Part shown: piece by piece, positions 24,971 through 33,786 of the stretch
How positions within the stretch are numbered: position 1 is the first letter of the stretch
Layout of the letters: each line of letters starts with the position of its first letter
Assembly: GCA_030731845.1 (NCBI GenBank)
Contig: JANQTF010000007.1
Location: 19,344 to 65,965, forward strand
Source of the DNA: Bacteroidia bacterium
Lineage (GTDB): Bacteria > Bacteroidota > Bacteroidia > J057
Direction: 5' to 3'
DNA: 46,622 nt
The notes under the pieces: generated by a model
Databases searched by the model: none
The model's input: only the letters and a program-made list of their open reading frames with translations
What the model was told of the DNA's origin: nothing
Program-made: the position numbers and the translations under genes

Positions 24971-25906
24971 ATGTCCAAAGTAACAGTTGTAGGGGCAGGT
25001 AACGTTGGGGCAACCTGTGCCGAAAACGTGGCCCGTGCAGAGTTTTGCAACGAGGTCATCCTGGTAGATATTAAGCCCAATTTTGCCGAAGGCAAAGCCC
25101 TCGACCAGTGGGAGACCTCTCCGGTCAATTATTTCGACACCCGCATCGTAGGGGTCACCAACGACTATGCCCGCACCGCCGGCTCCGATGTCGTGGTCAT
25201 CACCTCTGGCCTTCCGCGCAAGCCCGGAATGTCTCGCGATGACCTCATCAAGGTCAATGCCGGTATCGTGAAGTCGGTTACCGAGCAAATCATTGCTCAT
25301 TCGCCTGATTGTATCATCGTCGTCGTTTCAAACCCCCTCGACGTCATGACCTATCAGTCCTACGTGACCTCAAAGTTCCCTTCTCACAGGGTAGTAGGAA
25401 TGGCTGGCGTGTTGGACACAGCCCGCTACCGCTCTTTCCTCGCCATGGAGCTCAACGTTTCCCCCAAAGACATTCAAGCAGTGCTGATGGGTGGTCATGG
25501 CGATACCATGGTTCCTCTGCCACGCTACACCACCGTAGCCGGTATCCCTGTAACTGAATTCCTCGACGATGCTACCCTCGAAGCCATCATCGACCGCACC
25601 AAAAACGGCGGTGGCGAGATCGTGAATCTCCTCGGGACTTCAGGTTGGTATGCCCCCGGTGCCGCAGCTGCACAGATGGTAGAAGCCATCATGAAGGATT
25701 CTAAACGCATCTTCCCCTGCTGTGCCTACCTCACTGGCCAATATGGCATCAATGACCTCTACCTCGGTGTGCCCTGTAAACTCGGCCGCGGCGGCGTAGA
25801 AGAAATCCTGGAGCTCAAGCTCAACAATGAAGAAATGGCTCTCCTCAAAGAGTCTGCCGATGCGGTGCGCTCAGTAGCCGATGCGCTCAAGGCGATGGAG
25901 ATATAA
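24971..25906 (+). CDS. mdh: malate dehydrogenase (LDH-like type)
   Basis: This 311-residue NAD-dependent enzyme interconverts malate and oxaloacetate in the TCA cycle. The Rossmann start is VTVVGAGNVGATCA, the NAD-preferring Asp lies in VILVDIKP, and the substrate-binding arginines lie in GLPRKPGMSRDDL and VLDTARYRSFLA. The catalytic histidine is in MGGHGDTMVPLPR. These are features of the lactate-dehydrogenase-like MDH group. ATG 24971 is the family start; a TTG nine codons upstream is in frame but adds nothing. It is a single-gene unit with its own promoter and terminator. Confidence 0.98.
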   Translation: MSKVTVVGAGNVGATCAENVARAEFCNEVILVDIKPNFAEGKALDQWETSPVNYFDTRIVGVTNDYARTAGSDVVVITSGLPRKPGMSRDDLIKVNAGIVKSVTEQIIAHSPDCIIVVVSNPLDVMTYQSYVTSKFPSHRVVGMAGVLDTARYRSFLAMELNVSPKDIQAVLMGGHGDTMVPLPRYTTVAGIPVTEFLDDATLEAIIDRTKNGGGEIVNLLGTSGWYAPGAAAAQMVEAIMKDSKRIFPCCAYLTGQYGINDLYLGVPCKLGRGGVEEILELKLNNEEMALLKESADAVRSVADALKAMEI

Positions 25907-26267
25907 TTTGACCGATCGTTTTTCACGGCAATGAAAAAAGACCACCTCGAGAGGTGGTCTTTTTTTGTCCCCGCCGCGGGCGCAAGGCTTTTCTAAACGT
26001 GGGCGCAAGACCCGCAGGTATGCCACCCTTATCTCAATATCTCGCCTCTAATGCAGACCGCTTCGCTGCGAGAGGTGAGACCCGCTTCGCTATGATCCCG
26101 CAAGCGGGACTTCGCTTCGCCCAGGAGGGCGAGACCAGATCGGATTCGCCTTTTTCTTGGTCTCAACATTTTTGCTTCTCGACATCTCGCCTCTCAATCA
26201 GCGCTCTTTTTCTTGTCTGACTTCTGACCCCTCACAGTCTGACTTCTCTTATCACCCCTGACATCTC
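25907..26267. repeat. 361-base intergenic region with degenerate short repeats
   Basis: After the mdh terminator the sequence is built from imperfect repeats. GGGCGCAAG occurs at 25978-25986 and 26001-26009, ATCTCGCCTCT at 26039-26049 and 26184-26194, and GTCTGACTTCT at 26215-26225 and 26237-26247. CTTCGCT-type units recur between 26060 and 26118. A hairpin TCCCGC/GCGGGA lies at 26096-26109. An 88-codon open frame crosses it on the plus strand but is made of repeat-derived residues, so I do not call a gene. Confidence 0.65.
25934..25966 (+). terminator. terminator of mdh
   Basis: ACCACCTC (25941-25948) and GAGGTGGT (25951-25958) form a GC-rich stem, extended by AAAAAG/CTTTTT pairing and followed by seven T. 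It is symmetric enough to work on both strands. Confidence 0.9.
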
Positions 26268-27326
26268 CTAATCCCCTATGGAGAAAAGCAGTGACACGTC
26301 TTTTCCAAGGGCTGTGTAGAGCGCCATAACAAGCACAATGGATACAATGAGCCCTAAAGCGGCTTTGCCAAGGTCAGAGAAGAGCATCAACGAGAGGCTG
26401 CGGTCGGGCTTGGGGCCGAGGCGCATTCTGATGGCGAGTTCGCGACCGGCAAGGAGGCCAAGAAATACCCAGGTGGTACTCATGGGGAGTTTGGCTTCCC
26501 ACAAGCCTAATATGTTTTGCTTGAAAATCAGCAGACAAATCCCGTAGATCAAATTAATGATGGCCGCTGACCGAATATCTGAGGTGTTTGTTTTTGCTTT
26601 AACGATCGCCTGAATGGCACCACCCCGTTGGTAAAAAATATAAGCCAATAGGACGAGAATGATACCAAGAGACAGAAAAAACATCCCAACAGAGAGGTCT
26701 TCCGGACGACCGAGATAGATATAAATATTGGCCAGATCCTGGGTGAGCCATTGTGTCCACAAGAAGGCAGCTGAGATCCATTGGATGGTGCGCCAAAAGG
26801 GCTTATTGGTCCAAAATCCGTGATCATGCTTGCTATCAAAGGGAAACTGCTGGAATCGTTTTTCCATCCAGGTTGAAATTCCCATAAAGGCTATCCACGA
26901 AAAAGAAAAGGCGATAAAATACCCTATCAGGGACTTATTGAGCATTCCGGGGAAACTTTTGGCCGAGAAAAAGGTGAGGATCAAAAACGTCGTACTAACA
27001 GGAATTCCAAACCTCGTGATGAACAACAGGACCAAGGGAGGGAGGAGGTACCAAACAGATAGGGTTTCGGGGATGCTGATGTTGTCAAGCCTGTCGAAAG
27101 CCACATCATTGCCTCCGAGAAGGCCTGTCAATCCAAGTGGCTCTACGAGTCCGAAGAAGCCCATCATCAACATAGCCGCCAAAATGCCCCCAGCAAATAA
27201 AAACAACACCCACCAAGGCTTGTCCTCATTTGCGGTGAGAAACGTACCCAAAGTTTGGAGTACGTCGTTGCCCACAACCGAATAGGAGGCGAGGGCAAAA
27301 CCAATGATCATGATAGCAGTATCCAT
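26268..27326 (-). CDS. divergent PiT-like inner-membrane permease
   Basis: A 352-residue protein with about 8-9 membrane helices. Near the N-terminus it carries ASYSVVGNDVLQTLGTFL, which resembles the GxNDxxxxxGT signature of the PiT inorganic phosphate transporter family. A second weak copy, TQWLTQDLANIYIYLGR, lies at about residues 190-206 and fits the duplicated PiT topology. The overall sequence is otherwise far from standard PiT proteins, and it lacks a neighbouring DUF47 partner. It probably moves a small anion, but the substrate is open. It sits alone between the repeat region and the protease gene. Confidence 0.7.
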   Translation of the reverse strand: MDTAIMIIGFALASYSVVGNDVLQTLGTFLTANEDKPWWVLFLFAGGILAAMLMMGFFGLVEPLGLTGLLGGNDVAFDRLDNISIPETLSVWYLLPPLVLLFITRFGIPVSTTFLILTFFSAKSFPGMLNKSLIGYFIAFSFSWIAFMGISTWMEKRFQQFPFDSKHDHGFWTNKPFWRTIQWISAAFLWTQWLTQDLANIYIYLGRPEDLSVGMFFLSLGIILVLLAYIFYQRGGAIQAIVKAKTNTSDIRSAAIINLIYGICLLIFKQNILGLWEAKLPMSTTWVFLGLLAGRELAIRMRLGPKPDRSLSLMLFSDLGKAALGLIVSIVLVMALYTALGKDVSLLFSIGD

Positions 27327-27430
27327 TCCGAGAGATGGCTAGGTTCGTTGGAGGCCGAAGCTAGCACCCATTCACCGAGACAACAAATAATATACAGGTT
27401 GCAACCGATTCTTTACAATCCCTTAACATT

Positions 27431-30400
27431 TCACTCTACTACAGAGAATTTACCGACAAACTCTTCCACATCGCCAGAATCGGTATAGACCCTGTACAAA
27501 TAGATTCCAGGCTTGATTCGATACCCTCCTTCGTCTCTCATATCCCATTCCAAGCCACCATCTCCGTCTTTTTCTTCAAGCCGCTGCACGCGACGCCCCG
27601 ACACGGTGTACACCTCAATAAAGGCCTCCCGGGTGAGGTTGGCAAAGCGCAGCCCGTCAAATAGTTTGTGATCTCGAACAGGGTTTGGATACACAAAGAC
27701 AGCCGATAGGTCTTCCATGTGGGTGGAGAAGGTGGCTGTGTTGCCAGTCTCGTCGATGCATACCTGATGAATGGCGCAAACATCCTCAACGGTCACAGAT
27801 AATGGATAGCCCAAAGCGCCCAGCCTTGCATCTTCGATGGTTATGTCGATCGCGTCAAAATCTTCGGAGCCCCAGGCCACCGCCACAATGCTGCCGACTG
27901 GCGTGAGTGTGTAGTGCGTGCTGTCGAGGGCCGATACTTCATCGAGCGGATAGTTGAAAAAGAGGCGCGCGGTCTTGTCGTCCACGATTTTCCAATGGGT
28001 AAGAAATAGATTATCCTCTTCGATTGGCTCATAGTAAAAACTTGCCTGCGCAAAATTAGGATCAAGGACCCCACGGAGGGCGTCCATAAAGGTGGTATCC
28101 ACTTGCAGGGTGTGCCAGCCAATGTCAATGGGCTTTGCGAGGGTAATGATGAGGCTCTCGCCCGGGTTGCCATTGGCAATGACAGCGAGGGGCACGTTGG
28201 TGCCATTCACCTTGAACCGCCCTTTATCGGTTTCCCGATCCATCACAGGCTGAGAAAAATACACTTCTAGCTGCGTAGCTGAGAGGGCCACCACGCTATC
28301 AAGACGTGGTCGCTGATGCGGCGTGAGGATGATGGCATTGCCAAATCCTGAGGTATCAGCCAGGTTCAGGCTTCGGAGGACATAGAGATGCGGCACATTG
28401 GCTGTGAGCCCCACATCCAAAAAGGAGGTAGCGGGAATCGGTCCGATGAGGGTAGCCAGGTTATTTTGATCTGGATCTGGCAGCCGAATGAGCTCATAGC
28501 CGGTGGCATTGGCCCCTGGCAGCCAGGTAAGCTCCACGCGATCGGCGCCCATCACACGGCCACTGAGGGAGGTAACAGGCTGAGGCCCGTTTCCAATGAT
28601 ATTCTTTTCAAAGAAAAAGGCAGAATCTCCACGGCCGAGGGTAAACTCGGCTATGCCATTGCCATTGAAGTCGCCTACTACGTGGTGGGTCTGGATATTT
28701 CCGGTCTGATACCAGGTGAACGTGTATTCGCCCTGAACATATTCCAGCAGATAGGTACGGGGAAAGGTAGAAAAAAGGATTTCATCCTCAGGATCATTGT
28801 CCAGGTTGGCAGAGGTAGCAGCCGTATAGGCTTTGGTGTCATTGTCAAACAAATAGTCTTCCCACACCACGGCAAAAGGCGTAGCACCAGATTGATCAAA
28901 GATCCTCATTCGCCAAAATGGGCTGTTATATTCTCCATCTTCATTTTCCAAATCACTGGTACGGACTGCAACAAACCACTCTTTGTTTCCATCTCCATCA
29001 AAATCGCCGGTGGTAATGAAGGACTCTGCATTGGCCTCGGCAAAGTCTGTGGAATCGATCAGCGCCAGTGAGTAGGTATTGCCTGATTGATGCTCATAGG
29101 CAACGATGTCGGCATCGGCATCACCAAAAAGAAGCTCAGGTCTCTTATCTCCATCGGCGTCGGCGGTCCAGAGCCGGGCGAGGCCTGGAGCGAGGTTGGT
29201 TGGGCTGGTATTGGGCAAGGTAGCCACCTCATTGAAGCTTCCGCTCCACTCGTACACAAAAAAATCTTTGGTATCTCTGCTGACAAGCTCCAGTTCTCCG
29301 TCACCATCCGTGTCTTCTAAGCCAGCTGCGTATCTACCATTGTCCTCTTCTTTCCAGAGAATGTCTTTGGGAAATGCTGCTCCGGCGGCTTTTGTAAGCA
29401 CAAACATACTATCATTGACCGAAACAAGGATCTCATCATCGCCATCTCGATCCACATCGCCTACGGCCTTGGGGATGAGAATAGGCTTGAAATTCACCGA
29501 ATCAACTGCCCGAAAAAAGCTACCATTGAATTCATACCATTTTAGCTTCCCAAAGGAGAGAGATGCGTCGTATTCGCTCATCACCACTTCGAGCATCCCG
29601 TCGCCATCGGCATCGGTGGGAGTTTCGAGATAGCGACCCATGGGGATGGGATTCCCCAGGAAGGAAACACCTAGTCGCTGAATGTTTTGGCTTTGCCAGT
29701 CGAAGGTTGCGAGGGGCGTCTGCCCGGTGAGCCCGGCAAGGTTTTCTGATTCGATGTACCATTCGTAAGTGCCAGTGAGCAGATCATCTTGTGTGAGCCA
29801 AAAATCTTCGTTTCGGGTAAATCGATCTGCTGTCTCGCTTCGAAACTGGGTCTCCCCTGCTCTTCGGTAATGCAAGGTGTGGCGGCCTTGATCACTGCTT
29901 CGGAAGCGAAAAAACCAGCCATTTCGCTGATCTCCCCAAGCCGAAACGGCTTGAAAGATTTCAATTTCGGGCGCGCTACGGTCGATCACGAAGCGAATTC
30001 GATCTTCCACGGTGAACCCGTCGGTTTTGTCGAGGCGCAAGCGCAGGGTGTATTCACCCTCCGCCAAATCGCCTGTTTGCCACAGGGCGAGGGTGTCCCC
30101 TACTTTTTGATAAGGCTGATCCATGAGAATGGGAAACCAATCCTGATCGCCCTCTGTGCCCGGCTGATATTCGAGGTGGTAGGCCAGGAATTCTGGATGA
30201 AGAACCGTACCGGTGATCCAAACTGAGTCGGCAGGGGTTCCAGAATCATTCAAGGGGCTGAGAATAGATACTTCGCTGTTGCCAACAGCTGTGAGGAGTT
30301 TGTAGAGATTGAGGCGCCCAGCACCGGTAAAATGATCCCAGCCCGTGGAACTGATGTCGTCGGTAGTAGATCGAAGAAGGCCGCGAGCCTGCTCTGGGGT

Positions 30401-31723
30401 GAGGCTGCCACGCTGCGAGAGCAGGAGTCCCACAGCTGCGGACACCATGGGGGCCGAAAAGCTCGTGCCCTGGGTGCGGGTAAATGCTTTTATTTCGCCA
30501 GAATCAAGGGTGTCGAGAGGTTGAGTCGTGAGAATGCCCGCCGCAGGTGCGGTGAGGTCCACAGTAAGGCCGTAGCTACTGAGTGGCCAAAAAAATTCGC
30601 GGCCATCGCTCGCATCGAAAGTAGAACCCGAAACGGAGATCACTTCCGAAAATCCAGAGGGATAATGGAGCACATCGCCCTTGCCATTACCAGCTGAACC
30701 GATCATGATCACACCACGCACGTAGGCGTATTGGATGGCCGATTGCATCATGCGCGAGGGGTAAATATCGCCAAAACTGAAATTGAGAACCGGGATGCCA
30801 TTGTCGGCGGCATACACGATGGCTCGGGAGATATCGTCGTCCTGACCGCTCCCATTGGCCGTAAAAGCGCGTAGCACCACGATTTTGCAATCGGGAGCAA
30901 TGCCGGCACCGCCATAGTTATTGTCCATTTTTGCCCCGATGACCCCAGACACGAGGGTTCCATGCGAGTTGTCGTCAAAAGGATCTGAATCAGGGGTGAG
31001 ATAATCTCCAAAGGATGGGTCGGAAGGTTGATCGGCAAAGTCGTAGCCGACGACATCGTCGCGATAGCCGTTGTTGTCCTGATCTATTCCATCAAAATCT
31101 CCAGAAACACCATTGCGAAGCTCCGTGGCAGGCCATGGATCAAAACGGCCATTGTTGTTGCGATCTTCGGAAGCATTGATCCACATCTGCCCGTCAAATT
31201 CTTCGTGCAAATAATCAATGCCGGTGTCGATCACACCGATTCTGACCTGATTGGACCCACGGGTGATGTCCCAGGCCTTTTCAGATTGAATGTAGGAGTG
31301 ATACCATTGACGGTCAAGAGAGTCGTCATTAGGAGTAAAATCGAGCTGATCGAGTTGATAATATCTGACTGGCTCAACCTGCTCAAACACCCCTTGCGAA
31401 AGGAGCCAAGTCTCAGCGCTGAGATTCATGGTGCTATCAAAGGAAACAGAATACCAGCGAAGCGCCTCTTCCTGAAATCCCTGAGGGGCAGTAGATCTTA
31501 CCATTTTCTGCACTGAGAGAAGGTGAGATAGCCCTTCATTGGCGGCCAGAGAGGCAGGCAATGGCGCTTTTTGAGGGCCAAAATTGTCTGCGGCGAGAAG
31601 CCAGGATTCCCAGGACTGTTGTCCGGGCTGCAACAGCACGTTATACTGAGTCTGCCCCTGCAGGCAAAGATTTCCCCCCACAAGAAGCAGGAATATCATG
31701 GACAAGCGAGAGATGATTTTCAT
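27431..31723 (-). CDS. large subtilisin-like (S8) protease, T9SS cargo
   Basis: A 1430-residue precursor: signal peptide (MKIISRLSMIFLLLVGGNLCLQGQ); an N-terminal prodomain to about 150; an S8 domain with D166 (VIDTGID), H254 (NSHGTLVSG), N346 (GSAGNG) and S421 (GTSFSAP), so the triad and oxyanion Asn are intact; and a central FG-GAP-like region (about 690-1050) with repeated DxDGDG-type calcium loops such as DADGDGML, DVDRDGDDE, DTDGDGEL and DFDGDGNKE. Fibronectin-like domains and a C-terminal Por sorting domain (VYPNPVRDHKLFDGLRF...PGIYLYRVYTDSGD) follow. It is an extracellular or cell-surface protease exported by type IX secretion. ATG 31723 is fixed by the signal peptide; the open frame begins 14 codons earlier. 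Confidence 0.95.
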   Translation of the reverse strand: MKIISRLSMIFLLLVGGNLCLQGQTQYNVLLQPGQQSWESWLLAADNFGPQKAPLPASLAANEGLSHLLSVQKMVRSTAPQGFQEEALRWYSVSFDSTMNLSAETWLLSQGVFEQVEPVRYYQLDQLDFTPNDDSLDRQWYHSYIQSEKAWDITRGSNQVRIGVIDTGIDYLHEEFDGQMWINASEDRNNNGRFDPWPATELRNGVSGDFDGIDQDNNGYRDDVVGYDFADQPSDPSFGDYLTPDSDPFDDNSHGTLVSGVIGAKMDNNYGGAGIAPDCKIVVLRAFTANGSGQDDDISRAIVYAADNGIPVLNFSFGDIYPSRMMQSAIQYAYVRGVIMIGSAGNGKGDVLHYPSGFSEVISVSGSTFDASDGREFFWPLSSYGLTVDLTAPAAGILTTQPLDTLDSGEIKAFTRTQGTSFSAPMVSAAVGLLLSQRGSLTPEQARGLLRSTTDDISSTGWDHFTGAGRLNLYKLLTAVGNSEVSILSPLNDSGTPADSVWITGTVLHPEFLAYHLEYQPGTEGDQDWFPILMDQPYQKVGDTLALWQTGDLAEGEYTLRLRLDKTDGFTVEDRIRFVIDRSAPEIEIFQAVSAWGDQRNGWFFRFRSSDQGRHTLHYRRAGETQFRSETADRFTRNEDFWLTQDDLLTGTYEWYIESENLAGLTGQTPLATFDWQSQNIQRLGVSFLGNPIPMGRYLETPTDADGDGMLEVVMSEYDASLSFGKLKWYEFNGSFFRAVDSVNFKPILIPKAVGDVDRDGDDEILVSVNDSMFVLTKAAGAAFPKDILWKEEDNGRYAAGLEDTDGDGELELVSRDTKDFFVYEWSGSFNEVATLPNTSPTNLAPGLARLWTADADGDKRPELLFGDADADIVAYEHQSGNTYSLALIDSTDFAEANAESFITTGDFDGDGNKEWFVAVRTSDLENEDGEYNSPFWRMRIFDQSGATPFAVVWEDYLFDNDTKAYTAATSANLDNDPEDEILFSTFPRTYLLEYVQGEYTFTWYQTGNIQTHHVVGDFNGNGIAEFTLGRGDSAFFFEKNIIGNGPQPVTSLSGRVMGADRVELTWLPGANATGYELIRLPDPDQNNLATLIGPIPATSFLDVGLTANVPHLYVLRSLNLADTSGFGNAIILTPHQRPRLDSVVALSATQLEVYFSQPVMDRETDKGRFKVNGTNVPLAVIANGNPGESLIITLAKPIDIGWHTLQVDTTFMDALRGVLDPNFAQASFYYEPIEEDNLFLTHWKIVDDKTARLFFNYPLDEVSALDSTHYTLTPVGSIVAVAWGSEDFDAIDITIEDARLGALGYPLSVTVEDVCAIHQVCIDETGNTATFSTHMEDLSAVFVYPNPVRDHKLFDGLRFANLTREAFIEVYTVSGRRVQRLEEKDGDGGLEWDMRDEGGYRIKPGIYLYRVYTDSGDVEEFVGKFSVVE

Positions 31724-32007
31724 ACGCCGAAACTTACGACAACAATAACCTTCTCCCAAGAGCATTCTTTATCAGGATGTTTCATGAATCCTTTGTTTTT
31801 TTGCCAGGAGAACCTGCGACATTTTTACCAATCAGAAGGCCTTGATGTAAAAGCCCTTTTTCTCTTCTTTGTTTCACGAACAAACATGTAAACTATAGAA
31901 AAGAGTGAGGGCTCTGGCAAACATTGGAGAGAAGATTGAGTATAAAGGTCAAGACCATGCGCAACAAAAAGTAAAACAATCAGTATTAATAGCAAAACTA
32001 CCAAACC

Positions 32008-33768
32008 GTGGCTGAAAATCTAGAATGGGCTGACCAAAGCCTGATTGGGCGACCTTTGAAGCGCTTCTTCAGAATGCTGTCCATAGACAAGCGAGAGATT
32101 GTGTATATCTACATATATGCGATTTTCAATGGGTTGATCAACCTTTCTCTCCCACTCGGCATACAAGCGATAATTGGCCTTACGCTTGCCAACGAAATCT
32201 CGTCTTCCTGGGTTGTCTTGATTGTGGTGGTAACAGCTGGCACGGCGATCGCGGGTTTGATGCAAATCATGCAAATTTCGCTTACAGAGTTGCTGCAGCA
32301 GCGAATTTTTGCTCGGGCAGCCTTTGAATTTGCGTGGCGACTTCCCCGCCTCAAAATGGAAAAGCTTACCAAATACTATCCACCGGAATTGGTCAACCGA
32401 TTTTTTGACACGCTCAATGTGCAAAAGGGGCTTCCCAAGATTCTGATCGATTTTTCCCAGGCTTTGCTTCAGATTTTGTTTGGGATGCTCTTGCTCTCTT
32501 TTTACCATCCATTTTTCGTCTTTTTTGGCTTGGGCTTGATGCTCATCTTATTTTTAATTTTCCGTTTCACAGGCCCTAAAGGACTTGCCTCAAGTCTGGA
32601 AGAGTCCGATTATAAATATCAGGTAGCGTATTGGCTGGAGGAAATCGCGCGAACCATAACGACCTTCAAACTTGCCGGAGAAACGAACCTGGCTGTGGAC
32701 CGCACCAATACCCTAGTCAAAAAATATTTGAGTGCGCGCAAGAAGCACTTCAACGTGTTGATTTTTCAGTTTGGAAACATTGTAGGGTTCAAGACCATTG
32801 TCACCGCGGGCCTCCTCATTCTGGGATCCATCCTGCTGATGGAGCGCCAGATCAATTTGGGGCAATTTGTTGCTTCTGAGATTATCATCATTTTGATTAT
32901 CGGATCGGTAGAGAAACTTGTGTTGAGCGCAGAGACAGTCTATGACGTTCTCACGGCAATGGAAAAACTTGGAAAAATCTCTGATCTTCCCTTGGAACGC
33001 CATTTGGGCATTAATTTCGAGGAAGAGGATACCAAGATTCCGATGGAAATCAGGATCAAGGATATGTCCTTCACCTTTCCGGGCGATCCACTTCCCTCTT
33101 TAAACCACCTGAGTATGGATGCCGCGCCGGGGGAGAGTATTTGTATAACCGGTTTTAATGGCTCGGGCAAAACCTTACTCCTGAATATCATCTCGGGCAT
33201 GTATGAGAATCATTCTGGTGTCATTTCCTACAATGATATCCCGATGAAGAACTATGACCCGATCTCCCTTCGAGGCTACATCGGAGACTGCCTTACCCAA
33301 AAAGTGCTATTCAGGGGCACTGTATTGGAAAATCTCACGGTGGGAAGACCCAATATTACCATGGAAAGCATTCGTTGGACCCTGGAAAAACTAGAGCTTA
33401 CCGACTATATTCATTCCTTGCCAGAAGGCCTCAATACGGAGATGATTCCCGAAGGTCCGCAGGTACCCGAGAGCATTTCTCGCAAGCTCATCCTGGCACG
33501 CTCCATCGTGAAGCGCCCACGACTTCTGGTCATGGACGATTTTCTGCGCACGATGGACCCGGGCGAGCGCGACCGTATCGGCACATTCCTTACTGGTTGT
33601 CCTCTGTGGACCCTCGTGGTGGCAAGTAATGATCCTATTTTTGCAGCCAAGTGCTCCAAAGTCTATGTATTAAGCCAGGGCACCTTCACCGACTCTGGCA
33701 CATTTGAGCAGATCATCCAAAAGCCCTATGCCGGGCCCTTGTTTGGCCTCAGCCAAGATCAATCCTAA
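32008..33768 (+). CDS. ABC exporter half-transporter with degenerate ATPase motifs
   Basis: A 586-residue type I exporter subunit: six membrane helices in residues 30-310 and one nucleotide-binding domain (345-570). Walker A is intact (GFNGSGKT, 382-389). The signature LSGGQ is replaced by PESIS (about 487-491), the Walker B glutamate is Asp (LLVMDD, 506-511) and the switch His position reads Asn (ASND, N541). There is no N-terminal peptidase domain. GTG 32008 is the earliest start after an in-frame stop at 31990. It is the first gene of an operon with an HlyD-type and a TolC-type gene, so it is the inner-membrane part of a type-I-secretion-like exporter. I recall similar degenerate ABC proteins in other Bacteroidota. 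No substrate gene is visible. Confidence 0.93.
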   Translation: MAENLEWADQSLIGRPLKRFFRMLSIDKREIVYIYIYAIFNGLINLSLPLGIQAIIGLTLANEISSSWVVLIVVVTAGTAIAGLMQIMQISLTELLQQRIFARAAFEFAWRLPRLKMEKLTKYYPPELVNRFFDTLNVQKGLPKILIDFSQALLQILFGMLLLSFYHPFFVFFGLGLMLILFLIFRFTGPKGLASSLEESDYKYQVAYWLEEIARTITTFKLAGETNLAVDRTNTLVKKYLSARKKHFNVLIFQFGNIVGFKTIVTAGLLILGSILLMERQINLGQFVASEIIIILIIGSVEKLVLSAETVYDVLTAMEKLGKISDLPLERHLGINFEEEDTKIPMEIRIKDMSFTFPGDPLPSLNHLSMDAAPGESICITGFNGSGKTLLLNIISGMYENHSGVISYNDIPMKNYDPISLRGYIGDCLTQKVLFRGTVLENLTVGRPNITMESIRWTLEKLELTDYIHSLPEGLNTEMIPEGPQVPESISRKLILARSIVKRPRLLVMDDFLRTMDPGERDRIGTFLTGCPLWTLVVASNDPIFAAKCSKVYVLSQGTFTDSGTFEQIIQKPYAGPLFGLSQDQS

Positions 33769-33786
33769 CCATCGACCACACACGTT

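Noticed and set aside
25954-26220. An 88-codon plus-strand open frame in the repeat region
   Set aside because: It overlaps the mdh terminator, consists of repeat-derived residues and has no coding character.
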